Positions 7,764 to 15,199 of a stretch of DNA of 36,660 nucleotides are shown here, one piece after another. This DNA is from a virus: positions 1-36,660 of IMG/VR virus record IMGVR_UViG_3300028920_000161; one strand, given 5' to 3'. The number at the start of each line of letters is the position of its first letter. Position 1 is the first letter of the stretch. Made by a program: the position numbers and the translations under genes. The notes under the pieces were generated by a model that worked only from the letters and a program-made list of their open reading frames with translations, did not search any database and was not told the DNA's origin.

Positions 7764-7877
7764 TTGAAATATTTAATCATTGCATTCCTTTTATGCGGAT
7801 GCGGCGGAATAAAGATTGAACCCGGTTCCATGGAATACCGGGAAGTCTTAAGAAATATTGAAAGGTTGGGTGGATAA
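7764..7877 (+). CDS. Tiny lipoprotein (TTG start)
   Basis: The predicted product has 37 residues from TTG 7764, with AAGGGG (7753-7758) at ideal spacing. A short hydrophobic leader (KYLIIAFLLCGC) ends in a lipobox-like L-C-G-C, giving a mature lipopeptide of 25 residues. It may coat the host membrane (spanin-like or superinfection related) but is too short to assign. The next small membrane gene starts 1 bp after its stop. Confidence 0.5.
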   Translation: MKYLIIAFLLCGCGGIKIEPGSMEYREVLRNIERLGG

Positions 7878-7878
7878 A

Positions 7879-7977
7879 ATGGCGGTAAGTGATGCGATAA
7901 AATGGGTACTTTTTATTCTGATGTTAAATGTAATCCTCAATATATGTTATTACACATTAAGGTTTTTGTTAAAATGA
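7879..7977 (+). CDS. Tiny single-span membrane protein
   Basis: The gene encodes 32 residues. One transmembrane helix (IKWVLFILMLNVILNICYY) takes up most of the protein and a basic C-terminus follows. It is directly coupled to the lipoprotein frame at 7764. The pair resembles small membrane genes that phages keep for lysis or exclusion; no family is recognised. 7978-8035 holds only a 14-codon frame (7990) that I do not call. Confidence 0.45.
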   Translation: MAVSDAIKWVLFILMLNVILNICYYTLRFLLK

Positions 7978-8035
7978 AAGGTAAGTAAGATGGAACTATC
8001 AAAAAATATTTTACAGTTGAAGGCCGGGGAGTGAT

Positions 8036-8260
8036 ATGTGCGGAGAAAATGGAGATTGCAGAACGGATTGTACAGAGTTGAAAAGGCTTAAAAAAGAGTT
8101 GGAAGAGGCAAAGCAGAACGTAACAGATTGGAAACACAACTGCGAGGATTCGGATGAGTTGATTGCATCATTGAGGAAAGAACTAACTACTGTCCATGAG
8201 GGAGCGAAATTATCTATCATGGCGGCGAATATTTTTAAAAGACTACATAAAGGGGGGTAA
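8036..8260 (+). CDS. Cysteine-tipped coiled-coil protein, possibly acquired
   Basis: The gene encodes 74 residues. After an N-terminal MCGENGDCRTDC the rest is a charged helix with heptads (LKRLKKELEEAKQNV..., LIASLRKEL) typical of a coiled coil. GGGGAG (8026-8031) is a good ribosome site. Base use differs from the neighbours: no GGCC words, and codons such as aag, aac, ctt and gag are frequent, so it was probably acquired separately. Function unknown. Confidence 0.6.
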   Translation: MCGENGDCRTDCTELKRLKKELEEAKQNVTDWKHNCEDSDELIASLRKELTTVHEGAKLSIMAANIFKRLHKGG

Positions 8261-8261
8261 T

Positions 8262-8450
8262 ATGTTTGCAAAAATTTACAAATGTGTAAAATGTGGAATA
8301 ATAGTTGTTTCATATAGGGAAAATCGTAAAAATGTAAAATGTAATGATTGTAAACAAAAAGAAAAAACCAAAAAGGCCATGGATACAATTACTGGCCGGA
8401 TGGAACCAACAATTGGGGCCCTGGTTCCAGGCAGTAAAAAACCCGCATAA
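8262..8450 (+). CDS. Small zinc-ribbon protein
   Basis: The gene encodes 62 residues from ATG 8262, which follows AGGGGGGT closely; the frame extends upstream but would overlap the previous gene. Two CxxC pairs (CVKC at ~8-11 and CNDC at ~27-30) form a zinc ribbon, followed by a Lys-rich stretch and a Gly/Pro tail. It could bind nucleic acid. Its stop codon lies inside the terminator-like hairpin at 8440. Confidence 0.6.
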   Translation: MFAKIYKCVKCGIIVVSYRENRKNVKCNDCKQKEKTKKAMDTITGRMEPTIGALVPGSKKPA

Positions 8451-8474
8451 TTTTGTTGCGGGTTATAATTTTTT
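8440..8474 (+). terminator. Probable intrinsic terminator
   Basis: AACCCGCA (8440-8447) pairs perfectly with TGCGGGTT (8457-8464) around a nine-base loop, followed by ATAATTTTTT. It overlaps the stop of the zinc-ribbon gene. TTGCGG (8456-8461) and TATATT (8478-8483), 16 bp apart, might form a weak promoter for the following replication genes, so this may be where one transcript ends and another begins. Confidence 0.65.
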
Positions 8475-8517
8475 ATTTATATTAAACAATAATAATATTA
8501 ACAATAAGGGGAATTTA

Positions 8518-8721
8518 ATGCCAAAAATAAAAGATGATATAAAAGCCAAATTAAAGGAATTGGGTAAATCCATGGCGGATTTGTCCAGGGATATTGAAGT
8601 TCCATATAATACATTATCCGGATACCTTAATGGGTATTATGGAATGCCGGATAAAGTATTTACCAAAATTTCAAACCAGTTCCAGGTATGGGAATCAGCC
8701 AATGAAAAGACCATATTATAA
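8518..8721 (+). CDS. Small helix-turn-helix protein before the replication genes
   Basis: The gene encodes 67 residues from ATG 8518, with AAGGGG (8506-8511) upstream. Residues ~14-38 (LGKSMADLSRDIEVPYNTLSGYL in outline) fit an XRE-type HTH. Its 3' end overlaps the replication protein gene by 20 bp, so it is likely a regulator or auxiliary of replication genes. Together with 4409 it gives the genome two Cro-sized HTH proteins and no large repressor. Confidence 0.65.
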   Translation: MPKIKDDIKAKLKELGKSMADLSRDIEVPYNTLSGYLNGYYGMPDKVFTKISNQFQVWESANEKTIL

Positions 8722-9352
8722 AAAATATCCAAAGGATTATTTAGGCGAAACCGGGCATTTAACCCTGGAAGAACATGGGTTTTATAACCTGTTGTTGGAT
8801 TACCTTTGGATTAATGGCGGGCAGATGGATAAAAACAGATTACAGAGAATATTAAAAATTTCTCCAAAAAAATTTGAAAAATTATTTAAAAATATTGCTG
8901 AATTTTTGGAAATAAATGGAGAAAATTTTACACAAAAAAGGTTATCGTTTGAATTGGCAAAATACAACAAAATGTGCGAAATTAACCAGGAAAACATAAA
9001 AAGAAGATACCAAAAACCTACGGATGGTAATACGGATGGTAATACCGCTCTTTTAAACCAAAAACCAAAAACCAAAAACCATAAGATAAAGAATAAGAAT
9101 AATAAAACCCCATATGCGGAATTTGTTGCCATGGATGAATCAGAATTTCAAAAACTGGTAAAGGCCCATGGGGAACCATTTACCCTTGAATGCATCCGGA
9201 TACTGGATAACTACAAGGGGGCAAATGGTAAAAAATATAAATCCGATTACCGGGCAATATTAAATTGGGTAATTGACCGGGTAAAGCAGAATGGATTTAA
9301 TCCGGTTCAAACCGAAACCAAAAAACAATTTAAAGTGATAAAGGCAATATAA
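8702..9352 (+). CDS. DUF1376/YdaU-like replication protein
   Basis: The gene encodes 216 residues from ATG 8702. The N-terminus PYYKKYPKDYLGETGHLTLEE, then HGFYNLLLDYLWINGG, is the YdaU/DUF1376 pattern of phage replication-initiation proteins, a winged-helix-like domain. A Lys/Asn-rich linker (~115-140) leads to a C-terminal helical domain (YAEFVAMDESEFQKLV..., YRAILNWVIDRVKQ). A DnaC-like loader follows in a TAATG overlap, the usual arrangement in which this protein marks the origin and the loader brings host helicase. Confidence 0.82.
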   Translation: MKRPYYKKYPKDYLGETGHLTLEEHGFYNLLLDYLWINGGQMDKNRLQRILKISPKKFEKLFKNIAEFLEINGENFTQKRLSFELAKYNKMCEINQENIKRRYQKPTDGNTDGNTALLNQKPKTKNHKIKNKNNKTPYAEFVAMDESEFQKLVKAHGEPFTLECIRILDNYKGANGKKYKSDYRAILNWVIDRVKQNGFNPVQTETKKQFKVIKAI

Positions 9353-9963
9353 TGATAAAGAATTTACCAAACAGATTTAAAGGTAAAACCCTGGATGATA
9401 TACAGGGGTATGAAAGTATTGTAAAACAATGCCGGCAATTCCGGCCTGGGGAATCACTTACATTTTGCGGGGATGTTGGAAGGGGGAAAACCCATTTGGC
9501 GGCCGCAACAGCCGGGAACCTGGGATTATTGCCGGTTCCGGAATATGTAATGCGGGATTCATTGGCCCCCCAGGTTTCCAGGGAACCAAAGATTGTATAT
9601 CTATCAACAATCGGGTTTTTAATGCAATGTAACGATTATGCTGTAAATGGGGATAAAATGGCATACCTGGATGAATTGATAAGAGAACCAACCCATCCTT
9701 ATTATGCCGGTTCCTATGATACCGGCCGGGTAAATGGTTGGGATGTTGTAATATTGGATGATTTTGGGGCCGAAAAATTAACAGATGCGGCCCGGCAAAA
9801 TCTTTTTTATTTGATTAATGGAAGGTATGAAAATTTGCTTTCCATGCTAATTACAACCAACCTTACAATAAATCAAATTCATCAACAGGAACCCCGGATT
9901 GCATCCAGGTTGGCAGAAATGGGGGCAATATATCAGATGGATGGAAGGGATTACAGAATTTAA
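9352..9963 (+). CDS. DnaC-like helicase loader ATPase
   Basis: The gene encodes 203 residues. Walker A is GDVGRGKTH (40-48), Walker B DVVILDDFG (131-139), followed by sensor-type TTNL (~165) and an arginine region SRLAEMG (~187). This is the AAA+ fold of DnaC/IstB-type loaders. It would load the host replicative helicase with the DUF1376 protein encoded just upstream, since no phage helicase gene is seen. The start overlaps the previous stop as TAATG. Confidence 0.9.
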   Translation: MIKNLPNRFKGKTLDDIQGYESIVKQCRQFRPGESLTFCGDVGRGKTHLAAATAGNLGLLPVPEYVMRDSLAPQVSREPKIVYLSTIGFLMQCNDYAVNGDKMAYLDELIREPTHPYYAGSYDTGRVNGWDVVILDDFGAEKLTDAARQNLFYLINGRYENLLSMLITTNLTINQIHQQEPRIASRLAEMGAIYQMDGRDYRI

Positions 9964-9990
9964 CCAACAATAAACAGAAAGGGTAATGGT

Positions 9991-10680
9991 ATGAATGAAG
10001 AAACAAAAAAAACAGTAAAACCCAGGGTTCCCAGGGTTTTAACTTTTGATTTGGAAATACGGAAATTGATTCCAGGTAAAGATGGATTGCGTAAAACTGG
10101 ATTTAATTATTGCGATGGATGGAATGATAAAATCAATATGGGCATATCATTTGGGGCCGCATACCTGGATTGGGTTGATGAATACCGGATTTATGGGGAA
10201 GAAAATATTGGGAAACTGATAAATGATATGGAAGAATCCGATATTATAACCGGGTACAATATAATTGGATTTGATATGCCCCTATTATCCGAAACATGGG
10301 CCAGGGTATGGGCCGCCGGGGTTCGGGATACCAAAACACTAGACCCTGAAAAACCCCCGCAAATCCCCCAGGATAAAGTTTATGACCCATTCCATGATAT
10401 TAAAAAATCCCTGGGGAACAATTACCCCAAAGGTTGGAACCTGGATAATGTGGCAAAATCAAATTTACCGGATATTTGTAAAAATGGTGATGGAGCAATG
10501 GCCCCCATTTTATTCCAACAGGGTAGGATTGCAGAATTGGCAACATATGTAATTCAGGATGTAAAAGTTGAAAAAGAATTATTCAGGTATTGTTGGGAAA
10601 ACGGAACCCTAAAAAATGATGTAACCGCGGATGTTATCAAATTGCGGGGTATGGAAAAGTTAAAAAAGGAATGGGAATAA
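9991..10680 (+). CDS. DnaQ-like (DEDD) 3'-5' exonuclease
   Basis: The gene encodes 229 residues. The RNase H-like exonuclease motifs are visible: Exo I TFDLEI (D20, E22), Exo II ITGYNIIGFD (N90, D95) and Exo III YVIQDVKVEKELF (Y186, D190). Stand-alone DEDD nucleases in phages trim 3' ends in replication, recombination or host DNA breakdown. There is no polymerase domain in this protein or nearby. It is preceded by the recurrent AAAGGGTAATGG leader, and its stop overlaps the next start (TAATG). Confidence 0.83.
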   Translation: MNEETKKTVKPRVPRVLTFDLEIRKLIPGKDGLRKTGFNYCDGWNDKINMGISFGAAYLDWVDEYRIYGEENIGKLINDMEESDIITGYNIIGFDMPLLSETWARVWAAGVRDTKTLDPEKPPQIPQDKVYDPFHDIKKSLGNNYPKGWNLDNVAKSNLPDICKNGDGAMAPILFQQGRIAELATYVIQDVKVEKELFRYCWENGTLKNDVTADVIKLRGMEKLKKEWE

Positions 10681-10886
10681 TGCCAAAAACAGTTTATAAA
10701 AAAATTGGGGAACCATGCCCATTTTGTGGCCGCAAAAAAATCAAAATGATTGAATTTGGCAAAGAAACAAAAACCGGGATTGAATGCAAATGTGGGGCCA
10801 ATGTTTATTTTTTTGGTTCCGGCGGGTGGAATGTTGGGTTGGAAACCCCTGAAAAAATAATAAAAAAATGGAATAAAAGGGGTTAA
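10680..10886 (+). CDS. Lar-like zinc protein (restriction alleviation family)
   Basis: The gene encodes 68 residues. CPFCG (13-17), a second pair IECKCGA and a C-terminal W-N-x-x-G reproduce the Lar layout: CPFCG, 20-30 residues, xCxxCGA, then A/E...WN.R. Lar of the Rac prophage relieves type I restriction, but many phage members of this family are untested zinc ribbons. Its location after the exonuclease gene, translationally coupled, fits an early defence-related role. Confidence 0.7.
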   Translation: MPKTVYKKIGEPCPFCGRKKIKMIEFGKETKTGIECKCGANVYFFGSGGWNVGLETPEKIIKKWNKRG

Positions 10887-10887
10887 A

Positions 10888-11253
10888 ATGGGGTGTTCCA
10901 AATGCGAAAAAGACCGATTAAAAAAAGATAATGATACCCTGGCCAGGCATCATACATTTACCAGGGATAAATATATTTGTCAAAGGTGCAAAGATGAAAA
11001 GGCCGGGCATGAATGGGCCCATTATATTAGCCGGGGAAATTGGGCAACCCGATGGGAACCGGATAATTTGATTACCCTATGTTGTTATTGTCATATTTGG
11101 GCCCATCTAAATCCGGATGATTTCATTCAATTTATGATTGATAGATTGGGGCCGGCCAGGCATGATATTTTAATGGAAATGAAAAACAGTTATTTCAAGC
11201 GGGATTTTGAAAATTTGAAAAACGTAAATAACCGGTTGCAATCCGGTTTTTAA
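10888..11253 (+). CDS. HNH-type endonuclease
   Basis: The gene encodes 121 residues. CQRC (31-34) and C-C-Y-C-H (65-69) form the structural zinc site; WAHYISRG (43-50) supplies the catalytic His of the beta strand, and TRWEPDNLITLC plus HIWAH the Asn/His of the alpha helix. This is the HNH fold seen in NinG-like and free-standing phage nucleases. It could process recombination intermediates or assist packaging. It is not next to TerL, so a packaging role is only a possibility. Confidence 0.82.
   Translation: MGCSKCEKDRLKKDNDTLARHHTFTRDKYICQRCKDEKAGHEWAHYISRGNWATRWEPDNLITLCCYCHIWAHLNPDDFIQFMIDRLGPARHDILMEMKNSYFKRDFENLKNVNNRLQSGF
11230..11251 (+). terminator. Weak terminator-like hairpin
   Basis: AACCGG (11230-11235) and CCGGTT (11243-11248) pair around TTGCAAT, with three more T residues. 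It covers the end of the HNH gene. The gap 11254-11299 then offers TTGCAT and AT-rich DNA. The stem is short, so partial termination at best. Confidence 0.3.
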
Positions 11254-11299
11254 TTGCATCCCCAGGTATAAATATTTAATTAATAAAAGGGTAATGGAT

Positions 11300-11662
11300 A
11301 TGATACAATTGAATATGTTTAAACATCCGCCGGCCCCGGATTATGCAACAGTTAATATTACCAGGCATGATAATCCGGAATCATCCAAACAGGCCGCCGC
11401 CAAACATCAGAAGTTAAGCCAAAAAGGTAAATGCCGGGCAATGTATGATATGGTTGTATTAATGCCAGGATTAACATTTACAGAATATTGGGCCAGGTTC
11501 AAACCATATTTTAAGGAAAAGAAATTTTCAAATGTTGTTGATGTTTCCAGGCAATTATTTGTATTGAAAAAAAAGGGAATAATCAAAAGGAATGACCCCG
11601 GCCGGGAATGCCAAATTACTGGCCGGTTATGTTGTACATGGGAACCATTAATTCAATTATGA
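11300..11662 (+). CDS. Winged-helix-like protein, function unknown
   Basis: The gene encodes 120 residues from ATG 11300. An in-frame ATG at 11294 sits too close to the AAAGGG ribosome site. The C-terminal half (GLTFTEYWARF..., VVDVSRQLFVLKKKGIIKR, then CQITGRLCCTW) reads like a small winged helix followed by a Cys-x-x-T-G-R element known from uncharacterised phage proteins. It may be a DNA-binding regulator between the early genes and the lysis group. The stop overlaps the next start (ATGA). Confidence 0.6.
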   Translation: MIQLNMFKHPPAPDYATVNITRHDNPESSKQAAAKHQKLSQKGKCRAMYDMVVLMPGLTFTEYWARFKPYFKEKKFSNVVDVSRQLFVLKKKGIIKRNDPGRECQITGRLCCTWEPLIQL

Positions 11663-11775
11663 ACCCGGATTATAAAAGAACAAAAAATATTGCAACCGGG
11701 TTATTTTATGCAATGACAATTTCAACCATTTTATGGGTTTTATTAATAATTCTGATTATAAGGGGATGCATATGA
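11659..11775 (+). CDS. Tiny single-span membrane protein, holin candidate
   Basis: The gene encodes 38 residues: a basic N-terminus (MNPDYKRTKN), one transmembrane helix (LFYAMTISTILWVLLIILII) and RGCI at the end. ATGA overlaps on both sides join it to 11300 and to the DUF5675 gene, so the three are translated together. Direct coupling to a candidate cell-wall protein makes it a candidate holin or pinholin-like peptide, though it is very short. Confidence 0.55.
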   Translation: MNPDYKRTKNIATGLFYAMTISTILWVLLIILIIRGCI

Positions 11776-12185
11776 TAAAAATATTGATTTCAAGGGTTTA
11801 TTCGGGCCCGGAAGGAACATTTGGGGTTATCCATAAAACAACCGGGGAACCATTTGCCCTTACAGGCGAATTACCTTATAATGGCAATAGAAAAAACATT
11901 TCATGCATCCCATCCGGGGTTTATGATTGCCATTTATACCAATCCCCCAAATATTCAAAAACTTACCAGGTAATGGCAGTTCCCAACAGAACCCATATTT
12001 TATTTCATAAAGGAAATATTCCAACAGAGCATTCCAGGGGATGCATAATAATTGGGGAACAATTTGAACCATTAAATGGTAAAATGGCAATTACCCATTC
12101 CGGCAAAGGATTTCAGGAATTTATGGATTACCTGGAAGGGGATTCAAATTTTGAATTGGAAATTAGAAACCATTGGAAGTTTTAA
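11772..12185 (+). CDS. DUF5675-family protein, candidate cell-wall enzyme
   Basis: The gene encodes 137 residues from ATG 11772, with AAGGGG 5 bp upstream. The pattern matches DUF5675: an N-terminal R-V-Y-S-G-P-E-G-T-F-G strand, ALTGELPYNGNRKNISCIPSG in outline (GELP, N, SCIPSGxY), RTHILFHKGN and SRGCIIIGE. The H-K-G-N and R-G-C-I-I-I-G elements recall L,D-transpeptidase-like folds (H...S/T-x-G-C), so peptidoglycan is a plausible target, but the activity of this family is not established. It lies between two tiny membrane genes, and no other endolysin is recognisable in the genome. Confidence 0.75.
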   Translation: MIKILISRVYSGPEGTFGVIHKTTGEPFALTGELPYNGNRKNISCIPSGVYDCHLYQSPKYSKTYQVMAVPNRTHILFHKGNIPTEHSRGCIIIGEQFEPLNGKMAITHSGKGFQEFMDYLEGDSNFELEIRNHWKF

Positions 12186-12293
12186 ATGTATAATAAAAGA
12201 CATTCAGAAATAATGGCAGTTATTTGCCTATTGGCGGCAATTATAATTTTTGGAACATTAATATTGATAGAAATTTTAAAAAAGGGGTTTTAA
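12186..12293 (+). CDS. Tiny single-span membrane protein, holin or antiholin candidate
   Basis: The gene encodes 35 residues starting immediately after the DUF5675 stop. The N-terminus is MYNKRHSEIM, then one helix (AVICLLAAIIIFGTLILIEIL) and a basic end (KKGF). The coding DNA for the last codons (AAAAAGGGG) also serves as ribosome site for the next gene, which starts in the TAATG overlap. With 11659-11775 it brackets the candidate lysis enzyme. Confidence 0.5.
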   Translation: MYNKRHSEIMAVICLLAAIIIFGTLILIEILKKGF

Positions 12294-12616
12294 TGAGAAT
12301 TACAGATATAAATAATGTGGAACAGGAAAATATTGGTGACAACCTTTATTTTGTTGGTATGAATACAAACGGAAACCTGGTATATGTTGAAAAACAGGAA
12401 CCAGGGAAACCGGAAATGTATTATGTAATTGATATTGAAAACCGAAATATTTATGATAAATGTTTTGATGATGCCGCAAAAAGAATGGCAACCCAGGAAA
12501 TGATAAGGCAAAAAGCTGAAGTTAAAAACCGGTACAAACAGCAACCCATTTTATCCGCAGATGAAGCAATAAAAAAAATGGATGCCATGGCAAAAAAATG
12601 GGGCAGAAAAGATTGA
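12293..12616 (+). CDS. Unknown acidic/Lys-rich protein
   Basis: The gene encodes 107 residues from ATG 12293; the frame is open further upstream but AAGGGG precisely precedes this ATG. The N-terminal half looks beta (NLYFVGMNTNGNLVYVEK, MYYVIDIENRN) and the C-terminal half helical and charged (DDAAKRMATQEMIRQKAEVK). No family recognised. It overlaps the next gene slightly. Confidence 0.6.
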   Translation: MRITDINNVEQENIGDNLYFVGMNTNGNLVYVEKQEPGKPEMYYVIDIENRNIYDKCFDDAAKRMATQEMIRQKAEVKNRYKQQPILSADEAIKKMDAMAKKWGRKD

Positions 12617-12864
12617 ATTACAGGCAGTTCCAAAAATCTAGGTTAAAAAATGGTTGGAAACATCCATTGGCTAAAGTTCCGGAACATTTGAATGTTGGCA
12701 TATCAAAATACCATGGTTTAAAATGCGGATGGTGTAAATATTACCAGGATTGTATAAAACACAAAAATGTGGGATTTGATAACAATTATTGCCATTGGCC
12801 CCCGGATTACCGAAAATATGAAACATCAATGGCGGCAGATACGATAAAGGCGGCCCAATGTTAA
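12613..12864 (+). CDS. Small cysteine-cluster protein, unknown
   Basis: The gene encodes 83 residues if TTG 12613 is used (GGGG nine bases upstream), or 88 from ATG 12598, which has no ribosome site. A metal-binding cluster is visible: C-G-W-C-x4-C, then N-Y-C-H-W-P-P-D-Y. The remainder is basic. It overlaps its neighbours on both sides, consistent with a coupled operon that leads into the terminase gene. No function recognised. Confidence 0.5.
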   Translation: MNYRQFQKSRLKNGWKHPLAKVPEHLNVGISKYHGLKCGWCKYYQDCIKHKNVGFDNNYCHWPPDYRKYETSMAADTIKAAQC

Positions 12865-13124
12865 ATTGGATAAAAAAAATATTAACCAGGTTTAAAAGGC
12901 CGCATTATCCAAATGTTTATAAAACCGATTGGCCCCAAAGTACCATGGTTGGATATATTTGCCAGGAATGTATGCCCAAGGGGGCCGGGGAATTTGAATT
13001 TCCAATATCCCATGGAAAAGAATGTGCAATATGCGGTAAGGAACCGGCGGAAAATCCAAGATATTTTATAATATGGCCCGGCGGGGAAATTTTCCCAGGA
13101 ATTAATGAACCGGCAAAAACTTGA
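12858..13124 (+). CDS. Small zinc-ribbon protein upstream of TerL
   Basis: The gene encodes 88 residues. CQEC (35-38) and C-A-I-C-G (56-60) form a zinc ribbon, and the N-terminus is strongly basic (WIKKILTRFKRPHYP). The last 20 bases overlap the start of the large terminase gene. Its place suggests a role next to packaging, but it does not resemble a known small terminase. Confidence 0.55.
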   Translation: MLNWIKKILTRFKRPHYPNVYKTDWPQSTMVGYICQECMPKGAGEFEFPISHGKECAICGKEPAENPRYFIIWPGGEIFPGINEPAKT

Positions 13125-14574
13125 ATTATTGGCCCTGGCCAGGATGGAGAAAACCAGGCGGGAATGTGAAAATTCATTTTATGCGTTCCTGGTATTTTTT
13201 TGGGATATTGTTATTGCGGAACCAATGGTTTCCAATTGGCATATAAAATTTTTGTGTGATGAATTACAGATTGCATTAAAAAAAGTATTATCCGGCATCC
13301 CGCAACCGGATATAATTGTTAATATCCCGCCGGGTACAACCAAATCAACAATCTGTTCAGTATTTTTGCCGGCCTGGGGTTGGGTGATTGCCCCCCATTT
13401 GCGTTTTATTACAGGTTCATATTCCGGGCCCCTGGCCAATTCCATGGCAGTAAAATCCAGGGATATATTAAAATCGGATAGATTCAACAGGTTATGGCCT
13501 GGGAAAATCAAAATGAAAGAAGATATGGACACAAAAACAGAATATTGGAATACCCATACAGGGGGCCGCCGTACCTGTTCAACAGATGGAACCATTACCG
13601 GTTTCCATGCCCATTGCATTCTGATTGATGACCCATTGAACCCGAAAATGGCCGCATCCGAAATTAAGAAAAAAACAGCCAATAATTGGTTGGATTCTAC
13701 ATTATCAACCCGAAAAATTGATAAATCAACAACCTTAACAGTTTTAATTATGCAAAGGTTGGCGGATGATGATTGTACAGGGCATTTACTGGCAAAAAAA
13801 CAGAAACCTATCAACCATATATGTATTCCAGGGGAAATAAAAACCATGGATAATGTAAGGCCCCGGAAGTTAAAGAAATATTATAAAAAAGGAATAATGG
13901 ATACCCAAAGGATGGGCCCGGAAGTATTGGAAGGGTTGCGGGTTGACCTGGGGGGCAAACAGTATGCCGGCCAAATATTACAACATCCGGCCGCCGCCGA
14001 AGGAACTATATTTAAGCGGGAATGGTGGTCATGGTATGATGAATTGCCGCAATCCCGGTGCATCCGCCGCATTCATTCCTGGGATACCGGATTTGTAAAG
14101 GGGAAAGAGGATGCCGACACAGGGGCCATATTTGCGGCCCAATTTGATAATGGCCTGTACATTACCGGGGTATTCCATGAACAGTTGGAATTTCCCCAAT
14201 TGGATAATCAGATACGGATTGAGGGAAACAGGGACAAACCCCATGCAGTATTGATTGAAAATAAGGCATCCGGAATATCATTAATCCAGGTATTGCAACA
14301 GCAAACCCAGGTTCCAGTTGTCCCCATTCAGCCGGTTGGGGATAAAGTTGCCAGGGCCCATGCATCAACCCCATACCTGGAAGCGGGGAATGTTTATTTG
14401 CCCCGCAATGCCCCCTGGGTTGCGGAATTTTTGGATATAATGGGGGGGTTTCCGGATGTTAAAAAAAAGGATATGCCGGATGCGTTCAGCCAATTAATAA
14501 ATTGGTTGATATTACAACCAATAGGGAAACCAATGGTAAAATCAAAAAAAATAAAAGCAAAATCCAGGTTTTAA
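13105..14574 (+). CDS. terL: Large terminase (ATPase and nuclease of DNA packaging)
   Basis: The gene encodes 489 residues. The ATPase domain has Walker A IPPGTTKST (74-82) and Walker B CILIDDP (171-177). The nuclease domain has IHSWDTG (D327), VLIENKASG (E385) and DMPDAF (D456/D459), the acidic triad of terminase nucleases. The motor pumps DNA into the prohead and cuts the concatemer. The start overlaps the preceding zinc-ribbon gene by 20 bp. The expected small subunit is not next to it; the best candidate is on the other strand at 20800-21273. A terminator-like hairpin overlaps the 3' end. Confidence 0.96.
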   Translation: MNRQKLELLALARMEKTRRECENSFYAFLVFFWDIVIAEPMVSNWHIKFLCDELQIALKKVLSGIPQPDIIVNIPPGTTKSTICSVFLPAWGWVIAPHLRFITGSYSGPLANSMAVKSRDILKSDRFNRLWPGKIKMKEDMDTKTEYWNTHTGGRRTCSTDGTITGFHAHCILIDDPLNPKMAASEIKKKTANNWLDSTLSTRKIDKSTTLTVLIMQRLADDDCTGHLLAKKQKPINHICIPGEIKTMDNVRPRKLKKYYKKGIMDTQRMGPEVLEGLRVDLGGKQYAGQILQHPAAAEGTIFKREWWSWYDELPQSRCIRRIHSWDTGFVKGKEDADTGAIFAAQFDNGLYITGVFHEQLEFPQLDNQIRIEGNRDKPHAVLIENKASGISLIQVLQQQTQVPVVPIQPVGDKVARAHASTPYLEAGNVYLPRNAPWVAEFLDIMGGFPDVKKKDMPDAFSQLINWLILQPIGKPMVKSKKIKAKSRF

Positions 14575-14604
14575 ATTGAATGCAACAAAACCTGAATTTT
14601 TTTT
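14565..14604 (+). terminator. Probable intrinsic terminator after TerL
   Basis: CAGGTTTT (14565-14572) and AAAACCTG (14587-14594) form a perfect 8-bp stem with a 14-base loop, followed by AA and eight T residues (14597-14604). It overlaps the TerL stop codon. The loop is long, so termination may be partial, but it would separate packaging from head genes. Confidence 0.55.
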
Positions 14605-14634
14605 ACAAATATCAACAAAAATGGAACGGAAACC

Positions 14635-14994
14635 ATGGATAGTGAAACATTAAACCGCATAATTGAAAACAGATGCCAAAGAATAAAGGCCGTATTATCA
14701 ATAAAAAATAAAGAATATGCCCCAAACCGGGATGCATTGCATAATTTCAAGCGGGGCGGCAAAATGTTGGATAAAACCCCGGAATCAATTTTAATTGGGT
14801 TTTGGATGAAACATATTATTTCCATATTGGATATTGTTGATTCCCTACCATTAAATGCGGCCCCTGGCCAGGTAAATTTAGAAATGTTGGATGAAAAAAT
14901 CGGGGATGCTGTTAATTATTTAATTTTATTAGAATCATTAATAATTGAAAGAAATGAATTAAAACCAGTTAGGGAAAATGATTATGACAAATGA
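14635..14994 (+). CDS. DUF1599/Nmad1-like protein
   Basis: The gene encodes 119 residues. The central part reads S-I-K-N-K-E-Y-A-x4-D-A-L-H-N-F-K, then FWMKHIISILDIV and EKIGDAVNYLILLESLI. This is the K-N-x-E-Y...N-F / K-H...D...D-x-x-N-Y layout of small all-alpha phage proteins of the DUF1599 (Nmad1, nucleotide modification associated) type. If so, it would relate to nucleotide handling or modification and fit with queD and the TGT-like gene. The assignment is moderate; no metal-dependent pyrophosphatase motif (ExxE...ExxD) is complete. Confidence 0.5.
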   Translation: MDSETLNRIIENRCQRIKAVLSIKNKEYAPNRDALHNFKRGGKMLDKTPESILIGFWMKHIISILDIVDSLPLNAAPGQVNLEMLDEKIGDAVNYLILLESLIIERNELKPVRENDYDK

Positions 14995-15199
14995 ACAAAC
15001 AGTAATTTTATTAGAATCAATTAAATATAATATTGAAACCGCATCCAATGAATTTACCCGCCGCATGAATAAAAGGGGTATTGATTTAATGGGGGATGAT
15101 GAAGTATTATCCGGCCCAATTGCGGGTTTAAATGCAATGATTAATCAATTGAAAAGTAAAACCAAAATGCCGGTAGAAAAAAATAATTTGGAAATGTAA
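14978..15199 (+). CDS. Small helical protein before the portal gene
   Basis: The gene encodes 73 residues from ATG 14978, or 71 from ATG 14984. It overlaps the previous gene by 17 bp. It is mostly helical and charged (VILLESIKYNIETASNEFTRRMNK) with a Gly/Pro bend near GDDEVLSGPIAGL. No family recognised. The following 154 bp (15200-15353) hold no convincing gene. They are AT-rich, almost free of the GG/CC words of the rest of the genome, and probably contain the head-gene promoter. Confidence 0.55.
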   Translation: MIMTNEQTVILLESIKYNIETASNEFTRRMNKRGIDLMGDDEVLSGPIAGLNAMINQLKSKTKMPVEKNNLEM

